Assembly: GCF_007565055.1 (NCBI RefSeq)
Contig: NC_044566.1
Location: 57,953,332-58,017,331 of the forward strand
Source: Rhinopithecus roxellana
Taxonomy: Eukaryota > Chordata > Mammalia > Primates > Cercopithecidae
Reading direction: 5' to 3'
DNA length: 64,000 nucleotides
The translations under genes were made by a program, and so were the position numbers. Of this stretch, positions 22,940 through 35,026 are shown piece after piece. Position 1 is the first letter of the stretch; the number at the start of each line of letters is the position of its first letter. Below the pieces are notes generated by a model, which was given only the letters and a program-made list of their open reading frames with translations, did not search any database and was not told the origin of the DNA.

Positions 22940-23380
22940 GTATTTGTGTTAGAATGAACAAAGATGGCATAGAGATAAGATGATGACAGGTTTTAAATTA
23001 CTGTGGGACTTGGAGGTTGAAGGCCTTTCCAGGTAGAGGTGACACTCACAGTAAAGGAGGGGCAGGCAAATGCAGGGTTGGATCCGCAGCCACGTAATCT
23101 GGTGTGGCCTGAGGGCCGTGCATGTCTGTGTGTGTATGTGATGGTGTTGGTGATGTCATGTATGTGACGGAGAAGATGGAAAAAAGCAGGAACAGTTTGC
23201 TGGGTCCTCTAAAGACAGAGTGAGTTCAGAGTAAGGAAAAAATTGTTCATGTCATGCAACACCGTATTGTAGCTACCATTAAGTCTAGATATTTTGTCTA
23301 TTTTGTGTACAATTATATCTGTGGCTGGAACGGTGCCTGAAACATAGTTAATACTGGATAAATATTTGAGTGAAACACTA
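22940..23380. repeat. L2-like relics in two orientations
   Basis: The part at 22985-23075 resembles antisense L2 ('aggcctttccaggtagaggtgac'). The part at 23285-23375 resembles the sense L2 3' end ('ggaacggtgcctgaaacatagttaatactggataaatatttgag'). The second is the better match. Confidence 0.4.
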
Positions 23381-23513
23381 GTACTCTGAGGATGGCAAAC
23401 ACAGGTCATGCCTTGTGAAACTGTTCAACTCCTATTTTGTTTATGTTTTCCCTGCCAAAGAATCCACATTCAAACTAGAAAAAAACTTGAACAGTGATCA
23501 ATAAAGGGTACCT

Positions 23514-23745
23514 GGCTGGGTGCAGTGGCTCATGCCTGTAATCCTAGCACTTTGGGAGGCCAAGGCCAGCCTGTGCAACATGGCAAGACCCCTTCTCCAC
23601 AAAAATACAAACTTTAGCCAAGCATGGTGGTGTCCACCTGGAGTCCCAGCTACTCTGAAGGCTGAGCTGTGATTGTGCCACTGCCCTCCAGCCTGAGAGA
23701 TAGAGCGAGACCCCATCCTAAAAATAAGTAAATAAATAAGTAAAA
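23514..23745 (+). repeat. Old Alu with internal deletions, sense
   Basis: It starts GGCTGGGTGCAGTGGCTC. The left arm jumps from 'ggaggccaagg' to 'ccagcctgtgcaac', and the right arm lacks the 'aggaggatcgcttgag' part. It ends in a (TAAA/TAAG)n-like tail. AluJ-type divergence. Confidence 0.9.
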
Positions 23746-24699
23746 GATATTTAAGGTTAAAGCAGTAAAATAACATCTATATTCTTGGAATAATTTTAAT
23801 ATTTTGGGCTACTGAGATATAACATATTTGGATACTGAAATAATTTCAGATGTAGTTTTACAACTACTATGAATTTTTTTTTGAGAACTCATGGGAAATA
23901 GCAAAGGTGACAGGAAAATGTATTGGCTGACATTGGTCCAACTCTTGGAAAGCAAATTCTACCAAGCAGTATACTAGATGTTGGTTGCTGGCTAGATCCT
24001 AGAACAATTGTAGATTGTTATTAATTGGATTATGTATAAGCACTTGCGGGGTTACTTTTAGTTAGGTTGTACCACTCCTACCTGGAAGGTGGCTGGGGAA
24101 AGCTGCCATGGATAAGAGATGGGTCATAGATGTGTGTTCTAGCTATGTGTTTTAAGAATAGCACAGCAGCAGTAAAATCAGCATGGTGTGTAGTCATTGG
24201 AATGAAGTGAGCCTTCTTGACCAATAGTAATAGATCAATCACTAAGACAGTGGTCAGGTTGTAAATGAGCTAAATTCTACAAACATAGATGATAACTGTA
24301 AAACTAAAGGATAATATATAGTTGAAAATTACCTTGGAACTGTAGACTGGCAGATGGATATATACATAGTAGCAAATAACAGAAGCTCTAGTCAGATCAA
24401 TTTAAGTGAGTTCCTAATATAGCTTCTAATATGTAACCCAGGCCACAAAAGTCTCCATTGTAAATAGTTATTGTGAATTTCAAGCTAGTTAGTGCTTGGA
24501 AAGCTCTGAGAGCAATGCCTGATACAAATTTAATTAAGAATTTAATTTTTTTTCTATTATTATTAGTACAATAAAATTAAACATCTTCAAATCAAATGTT
24601 TATACAAATTCAGTTGTAATTAGAAAACAACCACCATCTTACATTTTATGAATTAAAAATTGAGAATGAGGAACAGTGCAAGTATGTTTGATTTCTATA
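23746..24699. other. Unassigned AT-rich sequence
   Basis: No recognisable element or exon. Confidence 0.35.
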
Positions 24700-25020
24700 A
24701 TTCATTCATACCTTCAGGCAACAAACATTCAGTGAATACTTTCTATCTGCTAGCGCTACCCTACATGCTAGAGATGGAAAGATAATTATGGCACTATATT
24801 CTTAAAGAGCTCTTTATTCTTAAAGAGCTTAATCTAGGGTAGGATCTGATAACTCTAGCATCTACAACACCTAAAAAATTTATTACATATGTCTGATTCA
24901 TAACTATCTCTGTTAGATCATAAGTTTCTTGAGGGACAAACTGCTTCATTTCCATTTTTACGTCTCTAATGGCTAGAACACAGTGTGTTTCCTAATATAT
25001 GCTCTGTATATGATTGCTGA
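24700..25020. repeat. L2-like relics flanking an 18-bp duplication
   Basis: 24700-24840 resembles the antisense L2 3' end ('caacaaacattcagtgaatactttctatctgctag'). 24890-25020 resembles the sense end ('cataagtttcttgagggacaaactgc'). Between them TTCTTAAAGAGCT occurs at 24799-24811 and 24817-24829. The perfect palindrome TAAAGAGCTCTTTA lies at 24803-24816. Confidence 0.45.
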
Positions 25021-25909
25021 CATCTGATCACCTCAAAACGGACTCCTTGAAATGCAAAATGTGACACAGCAAACTTTTTTTTTAATGCATAGCTGAGCTG
25101 ACAAGAAAGAAAGAAATGCTCCAATTGCCAAGATCAAAGATGGACTGAAAACCATAGCTGTGAACTCATGAGGTGATGCTGCAGCTACTCTGGCTGATGG
25201 TTTTGGTCCCCACAACAAAGGGCTTGAGCTTTAATCCCATGAGACCCAGGAGTGAACTACTACAAGATGAACTTCATAAAAAAGAAAACTGAATCCAGTG
25301 AAATGATTCCTGGACAAGAAACAATTGTGAGCCAAGAAATTGGCAAAGATAGGCATATATAAATAAGCATTGACTATGGGACAAAAAAGTAAAGTGAATT
25401 AAAATATGGACACAGATAATGTGTAAGATGGTAGGAAAAAGTGTGTTCTGGAAGGAGAGGGAGATAATCATCAAATTAAGATTTTGTTAGGTCAAGTATG
25501 CAAACTAAAAGTTTAAAGGTAACCTTTAATAAATAGATTATATGATTTCCAATCCAGTAAAGGGCAAACAAATGATTAAGGAAAACCCAATAATTAATAG
25601 AAGGTAGAAAAAAAGGAAAAAAGAAAAAATACATGGTAAATTGCAAACACTAAATAACATGATAGAAATAAATCTCAATCACAATTTTTAAATAAAATGA
25701 GTACAGATGGCTTACATTTGCAATTAAAAGTAGAGATTTTCAGATTGGATTTCAAAAATCTAGGGTAGGTTTATTTAAAGACACATACTTGTAAAAGAAA
25801 ACAGCTCAGAGAAGTTGGAAAAAAGTGGGAAAAGATTACTAAATTAAAAGGAAGTTGATAAATCTATATTAATATCAGAAAACTGTATGCATTGACAACA
25901 TTTATATAA
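25021..25909. other. Unassigned A-rich sequence
   Basis: The stretch at 25090-25250 can be read on the + strand as a stop-broken frame (with ADKKERNAPIAKIKDG). That would fit a decayed processed copy of something, but I cannot assign a parent. The remainder is A-rich with no family match. Confidence 0.25.
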
Positions 25910-25989
25910 TTAGGTTGGTGCGAAAGTAATTGTGGTTTATGTCATTACCTTCAATGGCAAAAACAGCAATTACTTTTGCACTAACCTAA
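25910..25989 (+). mobile_element. MADE1 mariner MITE, intact 80-bp hairpin
   Basis: The element starts TTAGGTTGGTGCGAAAG and ends TGCACTAACCTAA, with TA at 25990-25991. The arms are inverted repeats of about 37 bp with a few mismatches around 'gtcattaccttcaatggc'. Such elements are the known source of the primate miR-548 family. Bases 25958-25979 correspond to the 3p arm position. Confidence 0.93.
25958..25979 (+). ncRNA. Potential miR-548-like 3p arm in MADE1
   Basis: The 22-base segment (C-A5-C-A-G-C, then AATTACTTTTGC) matches the pattern of miR-548 3p products, which come from MADE1 hairpins. The hairpin is nearly perfect here. Whether this copy is transcribed and processed cannot be told from sequence. 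Confidence 0.3.
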
Positions 25990-26199
25990 TATATTCATAT
26001 AATAAACACATATAAAATGTTATAAGGTAAATTTTACTGCAAGCCTATGCAAATTACACCTGGAATATAAATAAATATTCACTGTAGAGGAATTACCATT
26101 TTTCAGAGCAAAGATCATGAACTTTATTGGATTTAGAGTCCGAGTATGAATTTTAGTGAATTATACTAATACTTATAACAATAGTAAACAGACAATAAT

Positions 26200-26405
26200 A
26201 ATAATTTATATCATCTTCCAGCTACTCTATAAGTACATTTTATAATTTAAACTTTATCTTCTGAGTCACTCTTATTATTCCTACTTGAAAGATGAAGAAA
26301 TTGAAGCTGATGGAAATTAAGAGATTTGCTCAATGACATGAGCCAACGTGGGACTCAGATCTACCCCGTCTGACTTCCCAGTAGTGCTTTTAATCGTGAT
26401 GCTCC
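26200..26405 (-). repeat. MIR SINE, antisense
   Basis: Antisense MIR words: 'ttattattcctacttgaaagatgaagaaattgaagct' (diverged), 'gagatttgctcaatgacatgagccaacgtgggactcagatctacc' and 'gtctgacttcccagtagtgc'. Confidence 0.65.
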
Positions 26406-27399
26406 TGTGGCTTTGGTTTGTGTAGAAACTTTTTGATAGATGTGAGAAGAACCTTGGGGACAGGTGAGAGCAACTCAGAGTGGAAGTGAAGATCTTAAGC
26501 TCCACCCTATTTGGCTAAGTGTCCACTGATGAGCCATCCAAGCGGTGTAGAAGGACCTGGGGAAGAAGGACCTGTCTGTCTTAGAGTTTTTTATTATGGT
26601 TGGGAACTCAGAAAGCTGTAGCCTTGGAGGCAGTGGGTACCTCCATGAGTTATGGAAATAGCCAGTGCCGGCAGTAAATTCAATTTGTTCTGAAACATCC
26701 CTGCTATTCTTAGGGCCACACCCATAATTGCCCTCTGTGTAAGGGTGACAAGGGACCAAGTGAGTGCCGGGACACAGTACTACATGTTCCCAGGAAGAAT
26801 AGATGCCTTTTTCTGATTTCCCACAGAGGCTGAATGGGCCAGCTGCATTTCTGGCTGTTCCTTTTTCCCTTGGAGCCCAAGCTCTAGAGAGCTACCTTAA
26901 TGCTAGTCCTTCCACACGTTGACTTTTTAGAGTTCTATAAAGGCCTTTTGGAAGATTTTTTCTCAGCAGGATGCCTAGAGAAGTCTCCTTCAGTTGCAAT
27001 ATCTTAAAAATGGATGTCTTCTGATTGGCATAAATTCATTCAGGCCCTTCTAGAATTTCCATTGCAAATGTCTAACATGCTTGAAATTATGGCTGCCTCA
27101 GACAGCAGCGAGTGCCGTTGCAAGCATCTTGACCATCAGTCACTGGACAGAGGGAGGGAGTTTTAAAGGCCTTGTGCATCTGGCCTCCTCTCCTGACCCC
27201 ATTTATCAGGCAGGAATCTAACATGAACCACATCACTGACATGTGGGAGCTCTTTCGGCATTTCAATTTCTAACATTGAACTTGCCTAGTTTCACACTGA
27301 GCCCACACCCAACACTTCTCTGTCATTCCACTTCATTTGGTATCTAATGCTCATTTTACTTACATGTAGTTGGCTTCATAATTTATTTGAGTTGGTGGG
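26406..27399. other. Unassigned sequence
   Basis: No repeat family or exon recognised. Short antisense frames near 26475-26759 have no family features. Confidence 0.4.
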
Positions 27400-27753
27400 T
27401 GATATGGTTTGACTGTGTCCCCACCCAAATCTCATCTTGAATTGTAGCTCCCATAATTCCCCTGTGTTGTGGGAGGGACCCAGTGGGAGATAATTGAATC
27501 ATGGGGGCAGTTTCCTCATCTTGTTCTCATGGTAGTGAATATGTCTCATGAGATCTGATGGTTCTATAAGTGAAAACCCCTTTCACTTGACTCTCATTCT
27601 CTTCCCTTGTCTGCCACCATGTGAGACGTGCCTTCAGCCTTCCACCGTGATTGTGAGGCCTCCCCAGCCACATGGAACTGTGAGCCCATTAAACCTTTTT
27701 TTTGTAAATAGCCCAGTATGTCTTTATCAGCAGCGTGAAAACAGAGTAATACA
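27400..27753 (+). repeat. THE1-type MaLR solo LTR
   Basis: It runs from TGATATGGTTTGACTGTGTC to 'cagagtaataca', 354 bp, the length of a complete THE1 LTR. Landmarks are 'caaatctcatcttgaattgtagctcccataattcc', 'gagggacccagtgggagataattgaatcatggggg', 'tctcatgagatctgatggttctataag' and 'gaggcctccccagccacatgg'. There is a solo LTR only. A 5-bp target duplication is not clear (gtggg / gctgg). Confidence 0.95.
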
Positions 27754-27779
27754 GCTGGAGCAGGGAGGATAACTGTATT

Positions 27780-28470
27780 TATGAATTTAGCAAATATTTA
27801 TTGGGCACTTTTTTTTATGCCTGGCACTCCTCAGGGTCCTGGGTATACAATGGCAAGTCCAGTAGTCAAGTTCTCACTGAGCTTACCTTCCAGTGGATAG
27901 CTACAGAAAGCAAATATGTGCTGTATGAGCTGGTGATAAATGCTATGTAGGGAAAAAGGTAGGGTAAAGCAGACAGGGAGCTGCTGGGATGAGCGATGCT
28001 ATTTCATACTGGGCATTCAGGGATGCTTTTCCTGGCATTTGGCGGAGAGAGACAGATGTAGGAGATCCAGCCATGTGGAATCTGAGGAAATAGCATTTCA
28101 AGCAGAGACAAAAGAAATACCAAGGTGTTAAGGCAGGAGCCTGCCTGACATTTCTGAGGAAAGACAGGAAGGCTGGCGTGGCTGAAAGACGAAGGCTGGA
28201 ATAGTAGAGACTGAGGTTTCAGAAGGAGTCAAGACACGCAAGTTCTGTAAGACCATGGGAGGAGACCTGGTGTAACAGAGCCATTTCAGCATGTTGGTTT
28301 CTGACTTTGACCTGTTTTCAAGGTCAATTTCCACAAACCGTAGTTTCTTCATCTTTGATTTTCATCCTTGAATGAAACTCAAAGCCACTGGAGTATTTGA
28401 GAAGTGTAGTAACAAGACCTGACTTCGTTCTGGAAGATTCCTCTGGCAATAGTTCAGCAATGTTTCTATC
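27780..28470 (-). repeat. L2 LINE, antisense
   Basis: From 'gcaaatatttattgggcac' through 'gcctggcactcctcagggtcctgggtatacaatgg', 'gtgataaatgctatgtaggg', 'gcattcagggatgcttttcctgg' and 'aggtgttaaggcaggagcctgcc', the order follows the antisense L2 3' region for about 690 bp. The short frames on both strands here are repeat-derived. Confidence 0.8.
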
Positions 28471-30191
28471 CACCACTGGATGAAACAGACTGTTTTTCAG
28501 AGGTGGTTGATTAAATAAACACATTAAATTAAATGGGAAGAATAATTTTCTAGGATCATTTCTATGCACCCTTATTCTGGACTTAGCAGCAACATGTGCA
28601 CTGATATTTAAAACGACTCCAAATACTTACTATTGATATAAAAAAGTAGTAAATACCTAAACCAGAATAATGCAGTCTGATCCTTTCCATTTTTAGTCCT
28701 TAGTTCCTTATTTATAATGCAAACTGTCCTGGAAGAGGGTGCTATGTCTTTCAGCTGAACAAAATATGTGGCATCAAATTATGAGGGTTTATGCTCAGTT
28801 ATTTTTAAAAGAAGAGACTGTTAAAATCTGGGGTGAATCATAATTGAATTAAAGACTAAAAGATGAAACTTCAACATATGCTTGAAAACAAATAAAATCT
28901 TAGCTATCAGTGGTCATCAGTTTTAGAAATAGTGATTGTTCATAGTCATATCCAATTTGAAATCTAAATGGAAAATTATTTCTTTTCCTATTTGCTTGGA
29001 TCAGGATGAAATATCAGAATACCAAAACATTTCCTGTCCTTTTTTTAAAAAACTTTTTGATAATTTTTTATTTCTGTACACTTAGGAAGTTTATTGGAAT
29101 GAGAAGTGAAATATGTGTGACCCCAAACATGTGTTAGTAAGATTGTGATGATGCTTTTGTTGATCTGAAGTTGAAAGGTATTATCTTTTGGTGGCAGAAA
29201 ATTTTCTTCCACATTTTCCTATTTTCTGAAAATACTTTATTTCAATTAATTTAGTTCCACATATTTTGGTTTGCACATTTTAATATTTAACTATATTATG
29301 GTATAGATGCAGTCAGAAGATTAATAAAAAGGGCAATTGTAGAGATCCAGCTATCTAGTGTTCCTCTGAGAAGTAAATTTTAAAACAAGAAATATTCAAT
29401 TAGATTTCAAGATTGTAAAAAAAACCACGCTGCCAATCAACTGTGGAAGTGCAAACAACAAACTTGGAGCCCAGAGGAAAGAGAGAAGGTTGCAAAACTG
29501 CTGACTGTGCTAAAAAGAGCCAAAAAGATTAAGGCAAAAATAAAGTGTTTTCAAATATATTGAAAAAAAGAGTTATACCAGAAAGTAGGACTGAAAACAA
29601 ATAGGGAGGGAGAAATCCGTGTTACCGAAAGTGGCTCAAGACTGAACTGCTTTTAAAAATCTGTGTCTGACAAGGCAAACAGACTTTGGGCAATTGGGAC
29701 ATAATGAAGACCTGGTTTATTAGCAAATGATTTCGGCAGCTGATGGCGTTTCTGCATACTAATGGGCAGGACTTAGAATTTTCAAACATGCCTGCTGCTA
29801 CCTGTACTAAAATGTCTATAAGTAATTTGCCATCTAAGCTGCTACCTTTACCCAGGAGTGAAGCCTGATTATGCCTTCATTGCCTTCAGCTCCCGACGAC
29901 TCCCATGAAATTGAAAAATCGGGTAGAATGTGTGAAGTCTCAAAGGACTGATAAGAAAACTGAACAACCAAGGCTGTGAGTTTTAACCCTATTGTTGTCA
30001 TTGACTTCCTCAGGGTCACCTTAGCCTTTGCATACTTTTATTTCTAATGCATGATGATTAAACTCCCCTAGCAAAAATATATGGCTCAAGAGAGTTTAGC
30101 ATGTGTCGTAAAGTATTTGTGAAATATACAATTAGGAAGAGAATGGGGTCAAGTCAGTAAGAATTAAGTTATTGAGTTCAATCAACCCACT
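28471..30191. other. Unassigned AT-rich sequence
   Basis: Nothing recognised on either strand. Confidence 0.4.
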
Positions 30192-30395
30192 AGGGCAGTG
30201 TAGCTAAGTAGCTAGGTACAGTCTATGTAGACAAACTACCTTGATTTGAACCCATCTTATTGTTTTCTATATGTGTAACCCAGGGCAAATGACTTAACTG
30301 CTCTGATTCTTCATTCATAAAATTAGACTTAGCTATTGTAAAGGATACCTAAGACAAGACACGTAGTGCTCCATAATGCCAGTTACAATTATGAG
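30192..30395 (+). repeat. MIR SINE, sense
   Basis: MIR words in order: 'gggcagtgtagctaagtagctagg', 'ccttgatttgaacccatc', 'tgtgtaacccagggcaaatgacttaactgctctgattcttcattcataaaatt' (split by substitutions) and 'agtgctccataatgcc'. Confidence 0.7.
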
Positions 30396-31204
30396 AGAAA
30401 AATCTTCTTAGACTCAAAGAAAAAATGAGAAATCCTAAGACCAAATTTGCACACATGAGAAGAAAGTAAACTTACAAAATTTTGGCTCTAAAACGTATTT
30501 TAAGAACATAGTAACTGTAAATGGAAGTTCAATCAATGTCATCTAAATAATGAATTTTGCACAGCTTGCCATATGTCTACAGCCCGCAAAGGTAAAGATT
30601 AAGTACTGAACTCTGCCTTATCATTCAGAAGGATAACTGGGAAGAGTAATGAGACTGAAAAGCTGAAATCATGTTTGGTGACTATAAGATGGACTGTGAA
30701 CTCATAAACTTCACAGAGATCTTGAGAAGCCATGTAGTTGAGTCTTAATGTAATCCATATTGAAGACAAAGGCTGTGTATCTGTCTTTTCCACACTTCAC
30801 ACTCATGAAGATAATACTGAATGCTTCCACAATGATCAATTTACTTGCTCACGGGCACTCGTAGTTAGGGATGGAGGGAAGGCAATGGACCCAGGTCCCC
30901 AGCTCTCCATTGGTCATGCATTATATACTCTGTGATTGGGGAATCCCTTAAAAGATGCAAAAAATAGGAGTCCTTGCCACTGAGAACAGAAGCTTTTGGT
31001 AGCCCAAGAACTCAAGGGGCTAGCCTGAGAGCTCTAGGGACCAGCAAAACTTAGACAAAATCAGACCAAACAATCACTGAGCTTTTAACCAAATGCCAAA
31101 TAGTGAGCGAGGACCTAGAGATATGATGGAGTGTAAGAAAATGTCTGTCTCGGGAATCTCAAGGTCTGAAATGATAGTGTGCCAGAATTGAGACCAGGAA
31201 CACT
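30396..31204. other. Unassigned sequence
   Basis: No recognisable element. Confidence 0.4.
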
Positions 31205-31467
31205 TATTCATTCACTCAACTTGTATTTATTAAAGTTCTACATACCAGGCACTGCTCTAGGTACCCAGAAGTGGAATAAAACAAAATATGGGTCCCTGCC
31301 TTTATGAAGTTTATTTTCCATTGATAGTGGATGGATGGGAAGACATCAGGGGATAAACAATAATGTGATTACCTCAATTGTACCTGTAGGATTTTATGGT
31401 ATTTTAACACATAGAGGTGACTGAATGATGATGTGGAGAGGCTAAAGCCATTGAAATAAGAATTTAT
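31205..31467 (-). repeat. L2 LINE, antisense, broken by an Alu
   Basis: 'tcattcattcactcaacttgtatttattaaagttctacataccaggcactgctctaggtaccc' and 'tccctgcctttatgaagtttattttcca' follow the antisense L2 3' end. The match fades toward the Alu at 31468. Confidence 0.75.
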
Positions 31468-31760
31468 GGCCAGGTATGGTGGCTGACACCTTTTATGTCA
31501 GCACTTTTGGAGGCCAAGACGGAAGGATGGCTTAAGCCCAGGAGTTTGAGAACAGCCTGGACAAGACCCCCATCTCTACAAGAAAATATTTAAAAACAAA
31601 ACATTAGTTTCACAAGATGATGGATACCTGTAGCTCCAGCTATATAGCAGGCTGAGGCAGGACAATTGCTTGAGCCCAAGAGGTCGAGGTTACAGTGAGC
31701 TGTGATCACATCACTACTCCAACCTGGCAGACAGACTGTAACTCTGTCTCCAAAGATTTT
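31468..31760 (+). repeat. Old Alu (AluJ-like), sense
   Basis: It starts GGCCAGGTATGGTGGCTGAC. Both arms are present but highly diverged ('cttttatgtcagcacttttggagg', 'tgagctgtgatcacatcac'). The A-tail is decayed. Confidence 0.92.
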
Positions 31761-32535
31761 TTTAAAAATTACATTTTCCAAGAGGAGAGTGCATGTCACA
31801 CCATGAAGGGCCACATTGGGAAGCACTAGTGTGGAGCAGGAGGCAGAAAGGAGTGGCAAAGTTACTGTTTTTATTGTGTTTTGTGTGAGAAAGGCAAGAC
31901 ATTCTGGAATGTAGAATTGCTTTAGGATTGGTTAGTCCGAATAATTCTGGTGAGTTTTGGGGCAAAGGGTTTCTTCCTTATTGTTTGGTACATGATGATT
32001 TAGAGCAAGGAGAATTTTGGATTGGTGTGTGAGTTTGATGAAGGAGATTGTTAGGAATTTGGAATGGCTGGTTTTTTCTAGGCAGGATATGGAGAGCCCT
32101 TTGCTATTTCTAAAAATCGATTAGCCCTGGTAGGCACAGTCTTTCCCCAATTAGCAAGGCTGCAAATGCCACAGCATCAAGAATATGGAAAATAAGAAAA
32201 TATGGTAAATACAATTGGATCTGTGACTGGAAGCCAAATAGACAAATATGGAAACTAAGAAAGCGTAGTTAGAACAATGATAAATAAGCAATTCTCTAGT
32301 GTGTTATGAGGTGGGGCAAATGAAAAAAATAGAGGTAGACATGGGTCTTAGGGAGTGCTGGTGGGTGGGGTATGAAGAGACTGCAGCATTAAATAGTATG
32401 GTTAGGGGTAGGTTTCAATGAGAAGATGATTGGTGAGGAAGGACTTGAGTCAAGGCTTGCCTCCACATAAAGATTCTAATATTTTAGAATTCTAGCAAGA
32501 CACAGAAAATTAACACATCAATGAACAGGATGCTT
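31761..32535. other. Unassigned sequence
   Basis: No recognised family. Some words near 31830 could be further L2 sequence, but I cannot support it. Confidence 0.35.
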
Positions 32536-32748
32536 TCTTTCATTCATTCATTCATTCACTCAGTCATTCAGTTGGTTGGTTGATAGTTAGTTAGATATTA
32601 AAGAAATATTTATCAAGCACCCATTAGGCCAGAGACCAAATAGATGTTTGGGTTACAATGGTGAGCATTGTTGACACAGACTCTACCATCATGTAGCTTA
32701 TCAGTTAGTTGGGGAGACAGATGTTGACCTAATGGACACACACATAAA

Positions 32749-34473
32749 TACAAGCACACCCTTGTTTTGTTGTACTTCATTTTTGTTGCACTTTGCAGAT
32801 ATGAAATCTTTTACAAATTGAAGATTTGTGGCAGTTGTGCATTGAGCAAGTTGATTGGTGTCATTTTTCCACAGCATGTACTCCCTTTGTGTCTCTGTGT
32901 CACATTTTGGTAATTCTCACAGTATTTCAAACTTTTTCATTATTATTATATTTGTTATGGTGATCTGTGTATAGTGCTCTTTGATGTTATTATTGTAATT
33001 GTTTTGGGGTGCCAGAAACTGAACTCATGTAAGATGGTGAAATTAATAAATGTGTATGTTCAGGCTCGTCCACTGACCAGTCATTCTCTCATCTCTCTTT
33101 CTCACCTCAGACCTCCCTATTCCCTGAGACACAATCATATTAAAATTAGGTCAGTTAACAACCTTAAAATGATCTCTAGGTCTTCCAGTGAAAGGAAGAG
33201 TTTCAAGTATCTCACCTTAAATCAAAAGTGAAAACTTACTAAACTTAGTGAGAAAGGCATGTTGAGCCCAAGATTGGCAAAAAGCTAGGACACTTACACC
33301 AAACAGCTAAGTTGTGAATGCAGAGGAAATTAAAAGTGCCACTCCTATGAAATATGGATTATAAAAAAAGTGAAGCAGCTTTATTGCTGATGTGAAGAAA
33401 GTTTTAGTGGTCTAGACAGACGATCAAAGCAGCCACAACATTCATGTAAGCCAAAGCCTAATCTAGAGCAAGGGTTTGACTCTCTTCAATTCTTTGAAGG
33501 CTGATAAAGGTGAAGAGGCTACAAAAGAGAAGTCTGAAACCAGCAGAGGTTGGCTCATGAGGTTTATGGAAAGAAGCCGTCTCCAAACCAAAAAAGTGCA
33601 AGGTGAAGCAGCAAGAGTTGATGGAGAAGCTGCAGCACATTATCTAGAGCATTTAGCCAAGAGAGTTGATGATGATGGCTACACTATACAACACATTTTC
33701 AATGTGGATGAAACAGCCTTCTACTGGAAGAATTATGGAGTAACTACAGATGTGGTGGAAATTGCAAGAGAAATAGAATTAGAAGTGGAGCTTGAAGTTG
33801 TGACTGAATTACCACAATCTCACAATAAAACTTTAATGGATGAAGAATTGCCTCTATGGAAGAGCGAAAAAAGTGGTTTCTTAAAATGAAATCTACTCCT
33901 GGTGATGATGCCATGAACATTGTTGAAATGACAATAAAGGATTTTGAATATGACTACAAATTTAACTGATAAAGCAGCAGCAGAGCTAGAAAAGACTGAC
34001 TAACCTTGAAAGAATTTCTACTGTGGGTAAAATGCTATCAAACAGGATCATATACTACAGAGAAATTTTTAATGAAAGGAAGAGTCAATTGATATAGCCA
34101 ACTTCACAGTTGCCTTATTTTAAGAATTAGCCATGGCCACCTCAGCCTTCGGCACCTACCACACTGATCCATCAGTAGCCATCAAAATTGAGGCAAGATC
34201 CTCTACAAGCAAAAAACAAAACAAAACAAAACCCTTACTAAAGGCTTAGACTATTGTTAGCATTTTTAAGCAATGAAGTCTTTTAAAATTATATGTAAAT
34301 TGTTTTTTGTTAGTCATAACGCTATTGCACACTTTGTAGACTACAGAACAGTGTAAACACAACTCTTACATGCACTAGAAAACCAAAAAATGTGTGTGAC
34401 TCACTTTATTATAATACTTGCTTGATTTCAGTTATCTGGAACTGAACTGCAGTATCTCAGAGGTATTCCTGTA
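32749..34473 (+). mobile_element. Tigger1 DNA transposon, internally deleted
   Basis: The terminal inverted repeats are recognisable ('caagcacacccttgttttgttg' on the left, 'tctcagaggtattcctg' on the right). TA target duplications lie at 32749-32750 and 34472-34473, so the element is 32751-34471. Inside are Tigger1 leader words ('ccctattccctgagacacaatc') and transposase codons. The length is about 1.72 kb against about 2.4 kb for the full element, because the middle of the transposase is missing. Confidence 0.92.
33160..33970 (+). pseudogene. Tigger1 transposase relic
   Basis: Transposase codons start near 33160 (the word SERKSFKYLTLNQK is translated at 33190-33231) and are then broken by a stop and frameshifts. 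A 137-codon open piece at 33476-33889 holds the CENP-B/pogo-like DNA-binding region (RGWLMRFMERS) and the start of the DDE catalytic domain (FNVDETAFYWK, first Asp present). Directly after YWK it jumps to a C-terminal segment (VVEIAREIEL), so the rest of the catalytic core is deleted. The product cannot be an active transposase. Confidence 0.9.
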
Positions 34474-35026
34474 TTTAATTGGGACTGGAAAATAGCTACA
34501 CAGTGTTAAGAAAGCTCATAATAAGGGTATTTGATTTAGCTAAGGAAGTCAGGGAAGGGACTATTGAGATTTGAAGAATAACTAGGTGTTGACAAGTCAT
34601 AGGAGGGAGAGAAGATCATCTTTGTGGAAGAAATAGCTTGTGGAAAATCCATGAGATAGAAGCTTAAGGGGTAGGAGGCAAATGGAGAGACCCACGTGGC
34701 ATGGTGCAGATGAGGTTGAAGGTTTGTGCTGGGAGAAGGTAGTAACAAAGTAGGGCCTTTTACACCTCATGAAGCAGTTATGCATTTTACAGAGAGCAAT
34801 GGACAGTGGAGTAAGAGCTTTAAGCTGAGGTATCACTTGACCTTCTTGGCTTTGAGAACGGATATAGGTAGAACATTGAGAAGGCCACAGTCTAGGTGGG
34901 AGATGGAGATTGCTTGGATCAAGAGGGTTGTGGTGCAGAGAAAGAAGAAGAAAAATGGCCTCAATGATGCATTTGACATGAATGAAGAAAAATAAGTTAC
35001 CAGTTATGAATTCTGCATCTCTGGCT

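Larger units (their letters stand above)
32536..34985 (-). repeat. L2 LINE, antisense, split by Tigger1
   Basis: The left part (32536-32748) starts in a (TTCA)n-like end and reads 'aagaaatatttatcaagcaccc' and 'gggttacaatggtgagcattg'. The right part (34474-34985) reads 'agtcagggaagggac', 'gcagatgaggttgaaggtttg' and 'gctgaggtatcacttgacctt'. Both follow the antisense L2 order, so Tigger1 landed within a pre-existing L2. A 100-N gap begins 41 bases after the right part. Confidence 0.75.

Noticed and set aside
25090..25250. Possible processed pseudogene
   Set aside because: The frame is broken and I cannot name a parent protein, so no gene call is made beyond noting the stretch.
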